Below, in pieces: positions 1 through 8,396 of a stretch of DNA of 64,000 nucleotides. Each line of letters begins with the position of its first letter. Position 1 is the first letter of the stretch. The stretch is from JAGOCV01 sp049445855 (GTDB lineage: Bacteria; Pseudomonadota; Gammaproteobacteria; Burkholderiales; Burkholderiaceae_C): NCBI RefSeq assembly GCF_049445855.1, contig NZ_JBMSDV010000005.1, forward strand, positions 186,001 through 250,000. The letters run 5' to 3'. The notes beneath the pieces were generated by a model. It saw only the letters and a program-made list of their open reading frames with translations, did no database searches and was not told the DNA's origin. The position numbers were made by a program, and so were the translations under genes.

Positions 1-665
1 TCCTGCACCGCCACCAGCCGGCCCCAGTCTTCCTGCGCGCGGTGGATTTCCTTCAGGTTGCGCAGCATGCGTGCGACGATTTCGCGGGGCGTCGCGGCCT
101 GCAGGTACAGGCCGAGCGGCACGTCGAACTCGTCCACCAGCCCATTGCGACGCTTGTAGGGCTCCAGCCGTTCGGACAGCTCCTCGCGGCTGAGCGATTG
201 CCCCGTGAACGGGTCGATGACCACCTGGCCTTTCGGCAGGTTCACCTTGACCATGAAATGCCCGGGAAAACTCACGCCTCGCGCATGCAGGCCCAGGCCC
301 GTCGCCAGTTCGATCCACAGCACGGCCAGAGAGATGGGAATGCCCCGCCGGGTACGCAGCACAGCGTTCAGGTAGCTGTTGTCCGGATCGTAGTAGTCGT
401 TGACGTTGCCACCGAAGCTCAGGTCGCGGAAGAAGAACTGGTTGAGCATGCGCAGCCGTTGCAGCGGCGCGGCATCGGCCGGCAGGCGACGCTTGAGCCG
501 GGCCAGAAGCTGGTCCACGTCGCCCAGCACCTGCTGGATGTCGAGTTCGGGGTATTCGTCCTGCGCGAGGCTGGCCACGGTTTCCAGCAAAGGGAAGTGA
601 TCGTCGCTCTGCACCAGCGAGGTGAAGTATTCCAGCGGCGTGGGCAATTGCAGGCTCAGCGGCAT
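1..665 (-). CDS. SirB1 family protein (transglutaminase-like), C-terminus cut by window edge
   Basis: The first 221 residues are visible, read on the minus strand from an ATG at 665. The central segment (about residues 80-140) carries the conserved SirB1 / Transglut_core2 pattern: NDYYDPDNSYLN followed by RTRRGIPISLAVLWIEL and a GVSFPGHFMV strand. Family members are about 270 residues and usually end in TPR-like helices, so roughly the last 50 residues lie outside the window. The biochemical role is not established. The gene follows murJ on the same strand after 127 nt, a pairing I associate with Burkholderiales genomes. Family assignment is firm, function is not. Confidence 0.85.
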   Translation of the reverse strand, partial: MPLSLQLPTPLEYFTSLVQSDDHFPLLETVASLAQDEYPELDIQQVLGDVDQLLARLKRRLPADAAPLQRLRMLNQFFFRDLSFGGNVNDYYDPDNSYLNAVLRTRRGIPISLAVLWIELATGLGLHARGVSFPGHFMVKVNLPKGQVVIDPFTGQSLSREELSERLEPYKRRNGLVDEFDVPLGLYLQAATPREIVARMLRNLKEIHRAQEDWGRLVAVQ

Positions 666-792
666 GGAGCTTTGTACCAACCGGTTCGACGGGCGTCAAC
701 GTCGTTTGCCAATGCTCACACGCAGCCCGACCGGCCCCGCGTGCTCGACACGATAGTTCCAGGCATCCGGCGGACCCTGCAAGCCCTGGCCA

Positions 793-2352
793 TCAGCGAC
801 GGACGAACTGCCTCAGCTTGAGGCCTGCGGCCCAGAGCGCGCCGAAATACACGAGTGCAGAGCCGCACAGCACCAGGAAAAAGATGCCCAGCCGCTTCCA
901 GCCTTGCGCCTGCAGTGCGAGCCACTGCAGGCTGCCGGTTGCCCACATCAGGAAAACCGCCAGCAGCGCAGACGCCGCCACCACCTGCAAGCCGAAGACC
1001 AGCCAGCCGGCCGACGGCCTGTAACTGCCGCGCCGCAACAGACCGACGAGCAGCCAGACGGCATTGATGAGCGCGCCGATCCCGATGGAAAGCGCCAGAC
1101 CCGCGTGGCGGAACATCGGCACCAGCGCGAAATTCAGCAGCTGCGTGATCACCAGCACCACGATGGCGATGCGCACCGGCGTGCGGATGTCCTGCGCGGC
1201 GTAAAAACCCGGTGCCAGCACCTTGATGGCAACCAGACCGACAAGACCGACGCCATAACCCATGAGCGCCACCGTCGTCTGCTGCACATCGCGGTCGGTG
1301 AACGCCCCGTAGTGATACAGCACCGCCACCAGCGGCTGAGCGAACACCAGCAACGCGACAGCCGAAGGCACGGCCAGCAGCACCACCAGCCTCAGCCCCC
1401 AGTCGAGCATGCCGGAATAGCGGTCCGCGTCGCCGGAAGCGCGCGCGCTTGCAAGCTGCGGCATCAGCACGACACCCAGTGCCACGCCCAGCATGGCCGT
1501 GGGAAATTCCATCAGCCGGTCCGCATAGCCCAGCCAGCTGACGCTGCCCGCCTCCAGATGCGAGGCGATCTGCGTATTGATGAGGAGCGATATCTGCGCG
1601 ACGCTGACACCCAGCAAGGCCGGGAGCATCAAGGTTGCCACGCGCCGCGTGCCCGGGTCATTCCAGGCAGCGCGGACAGCGGAAACGGTCACGCCGATTT
1701 TCGGCAGCAGGCCCAGCCGCGCCAATGCGGGAACCTGGACTGCCAGCTGCAGCACGCCCCCGGCCATGACCCCTGCGGCCATGGCGTAGATCGGCTGGAC
1801 TCCATGCGATGCAAACCACGGAGCCCCCAGCCAGGCTGCAGCAATCATCGCCACGTTCAGCAGCACGGGCGTGGCCGCCGGTACCGCAAAGCGCTTCCAG
1901 GTGTTGAGCACGCCCGATGACAGGGCCACCAGCGACATGAAGCCGATGTACGGGAACATCCATCGCGTCATCAGCACGGCAGATTCGAAGCCTTCCGGCG
2001 GCAGGCCGCTGGCCATGGCCCAGACCAGCAGCGGCGCTGCGACAACACCGACGGCGCAGACAAACACCAGCACCCAGGCCAGCACGGTAGTCACGCGCGC
2101 GACCAGCGCGCGGGTGGCATCGTCACCCTCGTGCTCCCGCGTGGCGGCCAGCACGGGGATGAACGCCTGGCTGAACGCCCCTTCCGCGAACCAGCGGCGG
2201 AACAGGTTGGGAATGCGGAATGCGACGTTGAAGGCATCCGTCAGCGCGCTGGCGCCGAAGGTGGAAGCCATGAGCAGCTCGCGCACCAGCCCGGTGATGC
2301 GGGACACCAGGGTCAGCAGGGAGACAGTGGAAGCGGCTTTGAAAAGCGACAC
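793..2352 (-). CDS. murJ: Lipid II flippase MurJ
   Basis: MurJ (MviN) is the inner-membrane flippase that moves the lipid-linked peptidoglycan precursor across the cytoplasmic membrane. The 519-residue product begins VSLFKAASTVSLLTLVSRIT and continues through the family signature RELLMASTFGASALTDAFNV and FRIPNLFRRWFAEGAFSQAF. About 14 hydrophobic segments follow, as expected for a MOP-superfamily flippase. I chose the GTG at 2352. The frame stays open for 38 more codons upstream, but these are Arg/Ser-rich, unlike the family N-terminus, and run into the divergent rpsT promoter. The SirB1-family gene lies downstream on the same strand. Confidence 0.95.
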   Translation of the reverse strand: MSLFKAASTVSLLTLVSRITGLVRELLMASTFGASALTDAFNVAFRIPNLFRRWFAEGAFSQAFIPVLAATREHEGDDATRALVARVTTVLAWVLVFVCAVGVVAAPLLVWAMASGLPPEGFESAVLMTRWMFPYIGFMSLVALSSGVLNTWKRFAVPAATPVLLNVAMIAAAWLGAPWFASHGVQPIYAMAAGVMAGGVLQLAVQVPALARLGLLPKIGVTVSAVRAAWNDPGTRRVATLMLPALLGVSVAQISLLINTQIASHLEAGSVSWLGYADRLMEFPTAMLGVALGVVLMPQLASARASGDADRYSGMLDWGLRLVVLLAVPSAVALLVFAQPLVAVLYHYGAFTDRDVQQTTVALMGYGVGLVGLVAIKVLAPGFYAAQDIRTPVRIAIVVLVITQLLNFALVPMFRHAGLALSIGIGALINAVWLLVGLLRRGSYRPSAGWLVFGLQVVAASALLAVFLMWATGSLQWLALQAQGWKRLGIFFLVLCGSALVYFGALWAAGLKLRQFVRR

Positions 2353-2359
2353 GGCCTGC

Positions 2360-2365
2360 AGTGTA
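2360..2365 (-). promoter_or_regulatory. Possible -10 element of murJ
   Basis: On the minus strand TACACT (within GGCTACACT) lies seven nucleotides before the GTG start of murJ. No Shine-Dalgarno sequence fits between them and no convincing -35 box is visible. If this is the -10 box, the transcript would begin at or next to the start codon. Confidence 0.3.
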
Positions 2366-2426
2366 GCCCCCGCTCGACGCCGTTTTTCCGTTCCGGCGCT
2401 GCACAACCCACGGGAAAGTGAGTGGC

Positions 2427-2435
2427 TGCTATAAT
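2427..2435 (+). promoter_or_regulatory. Extended -10 promoter of rpsT
   Basis: TGCTATAAT at 2427-2435 is a perfect extended -10 (TGN plus TATAAT). It lies 45 nt before the rpsT start, in the intergenic region divergent from murJ. No good -35 hexamer is visible, which is usual for extended -10 promoters. Confidence 0.7.
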
Positions 2436-2480
2436 CGTGGGCTTTGCTGACATCATCCTCAGACACGAAGGATCAATACC

Positions 2481-2783
2481 ATGGCATCTGCCAAACCCAA
2501 GAAAAAGAACCCGCGCCTGGCGTCGGGCCGTAAACGCGCCCGCCAGGACGTGAAACTCAACGCCGCGAACTCCTCGCTGCGCTCCAAATACCGCACCGCC
2601 GTCAAGAACGTCGAGAAGGCCGTTGCCGCTGGCGACAAGACCAAGGCCTCCGAACTGTTCGCCAAGGCACAAAGCATCGTGGACACGGTGGCCGACAAGG
2701 GCATCTTCCACAAGAACAAGGCCGCTCGCGACAAGAGCCGCCTGTCCGCCAAGGTGAAAGCCCTGGCGCAAGCCGCCGCCTGA
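2481..2783 (+). CDS. rpsT: 30S ribosomal protein S20
   Basis: S20 binds 16S rRNA early in assembly of the small subunit. The 100-residue product starts MASAKPKKKNPRLASGRKRA and is rich in Lys, Arg and Ala, with the typical S20 helical pattern (LRSKYRTAVKNVEKAV, then IFHKNKAARDKSRLSAKVKA). It is about a dozen residues longer than the Escherichia coli protein, as I would expect in Burkholderiales. A GAAGGA ribosome-binding site lies upstream, preceded by an extended -10 promoter. It is monocistronic, followed by a strong hairpin terminator, and divergent from murJ. Confidence 0.98.
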   Translation: MASAKPKKKNPRLASGRKRARQDVKLNAANSSLRSKYRTAVKNVEKAVAAGDKTKASELFAKAQSIVDTVADKGIFHKNKAARDKSRLSAKVKALAQAAA

Positions 2784-2800
2784 CGCTTCAGGCAACAGCC

Positions 2801-2816
2801 CAGGCCTTCGGGCCTG
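2801..2816 (+). other. Hairpin CAGGCC-TTCG-GGCCTG downstream of rpsT
   Basis: A perfect 6-bp stem closed by a stable TTCG tetraloop begins 17 nt after the rpsT stop. It lacks a U-run, so it probably protects the 3' end of the mRNA or assists the terminator at 2855-2878. Confidence 0.5.
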
Positions 2817-2854
2817 CCGTTTGAAACGGGTGCGCTGTCAGCAAAAAAAGCAAG

Positions 2855-2878
2855 AAACCGCCTTCGGGCGGTTTTTTA
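2855..2878. terminator. Bidirectional intrinsic terminator between rpsT and DUF3579 gene
   Basis: AAACCGCC, a TTCG tetraloop, then GGCGGTTT forms a perfect 8-bp stem followed by T residues on the plus strand. On the minus strand the same stem is followed by TTTC and then a second T-rich stretch. It lies between two convergent genes and can serve both. Confidence 0.9.
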
Positions 2879-3172
2879 TTTCTGCGGCTCGACGACCTTG
2901 AGGTTGTTGTCGCGCGCGAAGTTGAGTACGAAATCCCAGGCCATCGGTTCGGCTTCGCGCAGTTCGCGATTGACGATGACGCACTTCACGCCGTCGAGCG
3001 TGGTGGGAACGCACCAGGGTGAGTAGCTCAGGTGGCTGCCGGGCTGAGCGCCACCCGGCCGGAACTGGCACATGACGCCGGCCAGCCGCTCCGCCCAGTC
3101 GCTCGGGCGGAAAGTCTTCCCGTCCTGGGTGACACCCTGGATAAAGACTTCATTGGGGTTGGGAGAGACCAT
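2876..3172 (-). CDS. DUF3579 domain-containing protein
   Basis: This 98-residue protein starts MVSPNPNEVFIQGVTQDGKT and continues FRPSDWAERLAGVMCQF, the conserved core of the DUF3579 family, which I know mainly from beta- and gammaproteobacteria. No signal peptide or membrane segment is visible, so it should be cytoplasmic. Function is unknown. It is divergent from argD. Its upstream region carries a TCTTATATAAGA palindrome directly abutting a -10-like TAGAAT, matching the arrangement at the gntR promoter near 24.17 kb. That suggests regulation by the GntR protein encoded there. Confidence 0.85.
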   Translation of the reverse strand: MVSPNPNEVFIQGVTQDGKTFRPSDWAERLAGVMCQFRPGGAQPGSHLSYSPWCVPTTLDGVKCVIVNRELREAEPMAWDFVLNFARDNNLKVVEPQK

Positions 3173-3248
3173 CGATGGGGCAGTATCCGCTATTTGCGCG
3201 GCATCCCTGTGGCTCGGCCTTCCCGGATGCTGCGATGCACAAGTATTC

Positions 3249-3263
3249 TATCTTATATAAGAC
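3249..3263. promoter_or_regulatory. Candidate GntR operator (TCTTATATAAGA palindrome) in the DUF3579/argD intergenic region
   Basis: Positions 3251-3262 form the perfect 12-bp palindrome TCTTATATAAGA. Read on the minus strand, the 15-mer GTCTTATATAAGATA is identical to the one at 24165-24179 in front of the gntR gene. Both copies have the same orientation relative to the downstream gene. Here it is followed by TAGAAT (a -10-like box on the minus strand, 3245-3250) about 73 nt upstream of the DUF3579 start. The distance to the argD start on the other side is about 160 nt. Confidence 0.6.
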
Positions 3264-3424
3264 TTGACCCGATTCGTTGCAATGCATCGCTGTGATGCGG
3301 AATCGTCAAAAAAGGTTAGCAAACTCTGAGCCTAAAATCACGTTTCAGCGGCCCGGCAAGACCCGTCAAGCGGCCTCGCCATCGCTGAAATTCCAAGTTT
3401 CACTGCATTGTCTGGAGATTCAGC

Positions 3425-4621
3425 ATGACCGCAAACGTCCCGGCGTCCTCGCCGCACACCATGAACACCTACGGCCGGCTGCCGATCGCGCTGTCGCATG
3501 GCCGAGGTGTGCGCGTGTGGGACACCAACGGCAAGGAATACCTGGACGGGCTGGGCGGCATTGCCGTCAACACGCTGGGTCATGCCCACCCAAAGCTGGT
3601 GCCCGCGCTGCAGGACCAGATCGGCAAGATCATCCACAGTTCCAACTACTACCACGTGCCCAACGCCGAGGTGCTGGCGAAGAAGCTGGTCGAGCTCTCG
3701 GGCATGACCAATGTGTTCTTCTGCAGCACCGGCCTCGAAGCCAACGAAGCCGCGCTGAAGCTGGCGCGCAAGTACGGCCATGACAAGGGCGTCGACCGCC
3801 CGAAGATCGTGGTGTACGAGAAGGCCTTCCACGGCCGCTCCATCGCCACCCTGTCGGCCACCGGCAACGAGAAGGTGCAAAAAGGCTTCGGCCCGCTGGT
3901 GGAAGGCTTCATCCGCGTTCCACTCAACGACATCGAAGCCCTGAAGAAGGCCACCGACGGCGACAAGGACGTGGTCGCCGTCTTCTTCGAGACCATCCAG
4001 GGTGAAGGCGGCGTCAATCCGATGCGCGCCGAATACCTGCAGCAGGTGCGCAAGCTGTGCGACGAGCGCGACTGGCTTCTCATGATCGACGAAGTGCAAT
4101 GCGGCATGGGCCGCACGGGCAAGTGGTTCGCCCACCAGTGGGCCGGCATCGTGCCGGATGTCATGCCGCTGGCCAAGGGGCTGGGCTCGGGCATTGCCAT
4201 CGGCGCGGTCGTCGCGGGCCCCAAGGCCGCCGACATCTTCCAGCCGGGCAACCATGGCACCACGTTCGGCGGCAACCCGCTGGCCATGCGTGCCGGCGTG
4301 GAAACCATCCGCATCATGGAAGAGGAAGGCCTGCTGGAGAACGCTGCCAAGGTCGGCGGTTATCTCAAGGCGAAGCTCGAGAAGGACCTCGCCGGCGTGG
4401 CGGGCGTGAAGGAAGTGCGCGGCCAGGGCCTGATGATCGGCATCGAGCTCACCAAGCCCTGCGGTGTGCTGACCCAGCGCGCCTGCGACGCCGGCCTGCT
4501 TCTGAGCGTGACGGCCGACAGTGTCATCCGCCTCGTGCCCTCGCTGATCTTCAGCCAGGCAGACGCGGACGAACTGGCAGGCATCCTCGTGCCGCTGATC
4601 AAGCAGTTCCTTTCGGAATGA
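3425..4621 (+). CDS. argD: Acetylornithine aminotransferase
   Basis: This PLP enzyme converts N-acetylglutamate semialdehyde to N-acetylornithine in arginine synthesis; related enzymes also accept succinyldiaminopimelate semialdehyde. The 398 residues show class III aminotransferase features. The substrate and cofactor loop has STGLEANEAALKLAR (101-115), the PLP-ring aspartate is D222 in MIDEVQCGMGRTGK, and the Schiff-base lysine is K251 in LAKGLGSG. The start at 3425 is supported by GGAGA six to ten nt upstream. argF follows after 13 nt, so the two genes form a short arginine operon. Confidence 0.92.
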   Translation: MTANVPASSPHTMNTYGRLPIALSHGRGVRVWDTNGKEYLDGLGGIAVNTLGHAHPKLVPALQDQIGKIIHSSNYYHVPNAEVLAKKLVELSGMTNVFFCSTGLEANEAALKLARKYGHDKGVDRPKIVVYEKAFHGRSIATLSATGNEKVQKGFGPLVEGFIRVPLNDIEALKKATDGDKDVVAVFFETIQGEGGVNPMRAEYLQQVRKLCDERDWLLMIDEVQCGMGRTGKWFAHQWAGIVPDVMPLAKGLGSGIAIGAVVAGPKAADIFQPGNHGTTFGGNPLAMRAGVETIRIMEEEGLLENAAKVGGYLKAKLEKDLAGVAGVKEVRGQGLMIGIELTKPCGVLTQRACDAGLLLSVTADSVIRLVPSLIFSQADADELAGILVPLIKQFLSE

Positions 4622-4634
4622 CAGGGCAGCGCGC

Positions 4635-5552
4635 ATGACGATCCGCCACTACCTGCAATTCAGCGACTTCAGCGCCGACGAATACACCTACCTGTTCGAG
4701 CGCGCCGCGTTGATCAAGAAGAAGTTCAAGGCCTACGAGCGGCACCAGCCGCTGGCCGACCGCACGCTGGCCATGATTTTCGAGAAGGCCTCCACGCGCA
4801 CGCGCGTGAGCTTCGAGGCGGGCATGTACCAGCTGGGCGGCAGCGTGGTGCACCTGACCACGGGCGACAGCCAGCTGGGCCGCGCCGAACCCATCGAGGA
4901 CAGCGCCAAGGTGATCAGCCGCATGGTCGATCTGGTGATGATCCGCACCTTCGGACAGGACAAGATCGAGAAATTCGCCCAGCATTCGCGCGTGCCCGTC
5001 ATCAACGGCCTCACTAACGAGTTCCACCCCTGCCAGATCCTCGCGGACATCTTCACCTTCATCGAGCATCGCGGCAGCATCAAGGGCAAGACCGTGGCGT
5101 GGGTGGGTGACGGCAACAACATGGCCAACACCTGGCTGCAGGCTGCCGAACTGCTGGGTTTCACCGTGCACGTGAGCACGCCGTCCGGCTACGAGGTGGA
5201 CCAGGCTGTAGCCGGCCTGCGCTCCAACGACAGTTACAAGGTCTTCAAGGATCCGATGGACGCCTGCCGCGGCGCCGATCTCGTGACCACTGACGTGTGG
5301 ACCAGCATGGGTTACGAGGCCGAGAACGATGCCCGCCGGGCCGCCTTCGCCGACTGGTGCGTCGATACGGACATGATGCGCGTGGCAAAGCCCGATGCGC
5401 TGTTCATGCACTGCCTGCCCGCGCACCGCGGCGAGGAAGTGGAGGCCGACGTGATCGACGGCCCGCAATCCGTGGTGTGGGACGAAGCCGAGAACCGCCT
5501 GCACGCGCAGAAGGCGCTCATGGAGTTCCTGCTGCTGGGCAAGATGCTTTAA
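4635..5552 (+). CDS. argF: Ornithine carbamoyltransferase
   Basis: The enzyme joins carbamoyl phosphate and ornithine to give citrulline, the sixth step of arginine synthesis. The 305-residue product has the carbamoyl-phosphate loop STRTR (53-57), the HPCQ motif (131-134) in the hinge region and the ornithine-binding HCLP motif (259-262). Length and motifs match the anabolic, trimeric type. It lies 13 nt behind argD and is followed after 73 nt by the kyn operon on the same strand. No terminator is obvious between them, so some read-through into kynB is possible. Confidence 0.95.
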   Translation: MTIRHYLQFSDFSADEYTYLFERAALIKKKFKAYERHQPLADRTLAMIFEKASTRTRVSFEAGMYQLGGSVVHLTTGDSQLGRAEPIEDSAKVISRMVDLVMIRTFGQDKIEKFAQHSRVPVINGLTNEFHPCQILADIFTFIEHRGSIKGKTVAWVGDGNNMANTWLQAAELLGFTVHVSTPSGYEVDQAVAGLRSNDSYKVFKDPMDACRGADLVTTDVWTSMGYEAENDARRAAFADWCVDTDMMRVAKPDALFMHCLPAHRGEEVEADVIDGPQSVVWDEAENRLHAQKALMEFLLLGKML

Positions 5553-5625
5553 ACCTCAAGCATTTTTGCTGATTGTTGGGAATAACCGACACCACGCGGT
5601 TTTTCCCGGTGCTAACTTTGCGTCC

Positions 5626-6258
5626 ATGAGCCGACGCCTTTGGGACATATCCCCGCCCGTGCACCGCGGTGCGCCCGTCTTTCCGGGCGACACGCCGTAC
5701 CAGCAGGTGTGGGCCGCCACCATCGGCCCCGGCTGCCCGGTCAACGTGAGCAGCATCACGCTGTCGCCGCATGTGGGCGCGCATGCCGACGCACCGCTGC
5801 ACTATGACCCCGAAGGCGCGACCATCGGCGACGTGAGCCTGGACGCCTTCATCGGCCCGTGCCGGGTGATCCATGCCATCGGCGTCGGGCCGCTCGTGCA
5901 GTGGGAACACATCGCGCATGCGCTGGACGGCCTTCCCGCTCGTGTGCTGGTGCGCACTTACGAACGCATGCCCGCCGACCGCTGGGACAACGCGCTCTCG
6001 GCCTACGCGCCCGAAACCATCGAGAAGCTTGCGGCGCTGGGCGTGCGCCTGATCGGCATCGACACCGCGAGCATCGACCCGGCCGACAGCAAGACGCTGG
6101 ACAGCCACCAGGTCATCCGCCGCAACGACATGCGCGTGCTGGAAAACCTGGTGCTTGACGACATCCCCGAAGGCGACTACGAACTCATCGCCCTGCCCCT
6201 CAAACTCACCACCGCAGACGCCAGCCCCGTGCGTGCCGTGCTGCGCGAACTCACATGA
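5626..6258 (+). CDS. kynB: Kynurenine formamidase (arylformamidase)
   Basis: KynB hydrolyses N-formylkynurenine to kynurenine and formate. The metal-binding cyclase-family motif is visible as SPHVGAHADAPLHY, with H49, H53 and D55 as likely ligands of a divalent metal. The N-terminus (SRRLWDISPPVHRGAPVFPG) is characteristic. I use the ATG at 5626 (210 residues). The frame is open 20 codons further upstream, but that part does not resemble the family and the usual length is about 210. No clear Shine-Dalgarno is seen. It overlaps kynU by 4 bp (ATGA). Confidence 0.93.
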   Translation: MSRRLWDISPPVHRGAPVFPGDTPYQQVWAATIGPGCPVNVSSITLSPHVGAHADAPLHYDPEGATIGDVSLDAFIGPCRVIHAIGVGPLVQWEHIAHALDGLPARVLVRTYERMPADRWDNALSAYAPETIEKLAALGVRLIGIDTASIDPADSKTLDSHQVIRRNDMRVLENLVLDDIPEGDYELIALPLKLTTADASPVRAVLRELT

Positions 6259-7529
6259 CCACGCTGGAAGACTGCCGGGCGCTCGATGCCCAGGACCCGC
6301 TGCGCGCGATGCGCGATCTGTTCGACCTGCCCAAGGGGGTGATCTACCTGGACGGCAATTCGCTGGGCGCATTGCCCAAGGCCACGGCCGCGCGCGTCGC
6401 ACAGACGGTCACCGCCGAATGGGGGCAGGAACTGATCCGCGCATGGAACAGCGCCGGCTGGGTCCACGCGCCGCAGCAACTCGGCAACCGCATCGCGAAA
6501 CTCATCGGCGCAGGTGCGGGTGAAGTGGTGGCGACCGATACTGCCTCCATCAACCTCTACAAGGTGCTGAGCGCGGCCATGCACATCAGCGCGGCCGACG
6601 CGCCAGGTCGCAAGCGCGTGGTGAGCGAACGCAACAACTTCCCCACCGACCTGTACATCGCGGAATCGCTGTGCCGTGAACGCGGCTTCGAGCTCGTGCT
6701 GGTGGAACCGGAAGAAGTCGATGCCGCCATCGACGACCGGCTTGCCATCCTCATGCTCACGCATGTGAACTACCGCACCGGCGCGATGCACGACATGGCC
6801 GCCGTGACGGCGAAGGCACATGCGGCCAGCGCGCTCACTGTCTGGGACCTGTGCCACAGCGTCGGCGCCGTGCCTGTCGACCTCACGGGCGCAAAGGCCG
6901 ATTTCTCCATCGGCTGCACCTACAAATACCTCAATGGCGGCCCGGGCGCACCGGCCTTCGTGTGGGTCAATCCGAAACACACCGACCGCTTCTGGCAACC
7001 GCTCTCGGGCTGGTTCGGTCATGCGGCACCGTTCGAATTCACACCCGACTACCGGCCCGCATCGGGCATCGGCCGTTACCTGTGCGGCACCCAGTCGGCC
7101 ATTGCCATGGCGGCGCTCGACTGCGGGCTGCAGCCTTTCGAAGCCACCGAACCGATGGGCGGGATGGCAGCACTGCGCCGCAAGTCGCTGGCCCTCACCG
7201 ATCTGTACATCCGCCTCGTCGAAGAACGCTGCGCGGATGCAGGTTTCGGCCTCGCAACGCCGCGCGACCATGCGAAGCGCGGCTCGCAGGTGTGCCTCAC
7301 ACGCACCGAAGGCGCCTACGCCATCGTGCAGGCGCTGATCGCGCGAGGCGTCATCGGCGACTTCCGCGCGGGCGACGGCAAGAAGCACCTGGACATCCTG
7401 CGCTTCGGTTTCACGCCCTTGTACGTGGGCTTCGAAGACGTATGGCACGCGGTCGAGCACCTGCGCGAAGTGATGGCCAGCGGCGAGTGGCGTAGACCTG
7501 AGTTCAACCAGAAGAACGCGGTGACCTGA
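6255..7529 (+). CDS. kynU: Kynureninase
   Basis: KynU is a PLP enzyme that cleaves kynurenine into anthranilate and alanine. The 424-residue protein shows YLDGNSLGALPK (31-42) at the N-terminus, the cofactor aspartate D198 in VWDLCHSVGAVPV and the Schiff-base lysine K224 in GCTYKYLNGGPG, followed by FVWV. Length is normal. The ATG overlaps the kynB stop by 4 bp, and the kynA start follows one base after the kynU stop. The three genes are therefore a tightly coupled catabolic operon. Confidence 0.96.
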   Translation: MTTLEDCRALDAQDPLRAMRDLFDLPKGVIYLDGNSLGALPKATAARVAQTVTAEWGQELIRAWNSAGWVHAPQQLGNRIAKLIGAGAGEVVATDTASINLYKVLSAAMHISAADAPGRKRVVSERNNFPTDLYIAESLCRERGFELVLVEPEEVDAAIDDRLAILMLTHVNYRTGAMHDMAAVTAKAHAASALTVWDLCHSVGAVPVDLTGAKADFSIGCTYKYLNGGPGAPAFVWVNPKHTDRFWQPLSGWFGHAAPFEFTPDYRPASGIGRYLCGTQSAIAMAALDCGLQPFEATEPMGGMAALRRKSLALTDLYIRLVEERCADAGFGLATPRDHAKRGSQVCLTRTEGAYAIVQALIARGVIGDFRAGDGKKHLDILRFGFTPLYVGFEDVWHAVEHLREVMASGEWRRPEFNQKNAVT

Positions 7530-7530
7530 C

Positions 7531-8370
7531 ATGAGCGAAACCGAACGCATCGTCCACGACGAGAAAGCCAAGCTGGACTTCAGCAAGTCCATGAGCTATG
7601 GCGACTACCTGCAGCTCGACACGCTGCTGAGCGCGCAGAAGCCGCTGTCACCCAAGCACGACGAACTGCTCTTCATCGTGCAGCACCAGACCAGCGAGCT
7701 CTGGATGAAGCTGATGCTGCACGAGCTGCACGCCGCCATCGGCCGCGTCGCGGCGGACGATCTGGGCAATGCGTTCAAGATGCTTGCGCGCGTGTCGCGC
7801 ATCATGGAGCAGCTGGTGCATGCGTGGGACGTGCTGGCGACGATGACGCCGCCCGAGTACAGCGCGATCCGCCCTTACCTCGCAAGCTCCAGCGGCTTCC
7901 AGAGCTTCCAGTACCGCTGCATCGAATTCGCACTGGGCAACAAGAACGCCGCCATGCTCAAGCCGCACGAGCACCGGCCCGACCTGCTGGCAACTGTGCA
8001 GGCGGCGTACGAAGCCCCCTCCCTCTACGACGAAGCCCTGCGCCTGCTGGCCCGCCGCGGCATTCCGGTTCCGCAAAGTCACATCGAACGCGACTGGACG
8101 CAGCCCTACCAGGAAAGCGATGCGGTCGAGGAAGCGTGGCTCACGGTGTACCGCGATCCGCAGAAGTACTTCGACCTCTACCAGCTTGGCGAAGAACTCA
8201 CCGATCTCGAGGACGCATTCCGCCTCTGGCGTTTCCGCCACGTCACCACGGTCGAGCGCGTGATCGGCTTCAAGCGCGGCACCGGTGGCACCGGCGGCGT
8301 GAGCTATCTGCGCCGCATGCTGGACGTGGTGCTGTTCCCCGAAATCTGGCGGCTGCGCACGAACCTCTGA
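7531..8370 (+). CDS. kynA: Tryptophan 2,3-dioxygenase
   Basis: This haem enzyme opens the indole ring of tryptophan to N-formylkynurenine, the first step of the kynurenine pathway. The 279 residues include MSYGDYLQLDTLL (21-33), the distal-pocket helix IVQHQTSELWMKLM (H52), SSSGFQSFQYRCIEF (119-133), the proximal haem ligand H237 in WRFRHVTTVERVIG and the active-site loop GTGGTGG. All essential parts are intact. Although it encodes the first enzyme of the pathway, it is last in the operon. It converges on the flavin monooxygenase gene with only 19 bp between stop codons. Confidence 0.97.
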   Translation: MSETERIVHDEKAKLDFSKSMSYGDYLQLDTLLSAQKPLSPKHDELLFIVQHQTSELWMKLMLHELHAAIGRVAADDLGNAFKMLARVSRIMEQLVHAWDVLATMTPPEYSAIRPYLASSSGFQSFQYRCIEFALGNKNAAMLKPHEHRPDLLATVQAAYEAPSLYDEALRLLARRGIPVPQSHIERDWTQPYQESDAVEEAWLTVYRDPQKYFDLYQLGEELTDLEDAFRLWRFRHVTTVERVIGFKRGTGGTGGVSYLRRMLDVVLFPEIWRLRTNL

Positions 8371-8396
8371 TGCGGGCGACCAGCGCCATTCAGAGG
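8364..8396. terminator. Inverted repeat between convergent kynA and monooxygenase gene
   Basis: CCTCTGA at 8364-8370 and TCAGAGG at 8390-8396 are perfect inverse copies with a 19-nt loop. They span both stop codons of the convergent genes. There is no U-run, so termination may depend on Rho; the position still suits a shared transcript end. Confidence 0.4.

Noticed and set aside
689..790. A short minus-strand frame between murJ and the SirB1 gene with protein-like composition
   Set aside because: It has no ATG or GTG start and no ribosome-binding site, only a possible TTG. It may be a relic but cannot be supported.
2353..2466. 38-codon N-terminal extension of murJ
   Set aside because: The extension is Arg/Ser-rich, unlike any MurJ N-terminus, and overlaps the divergent rpsT promoter.
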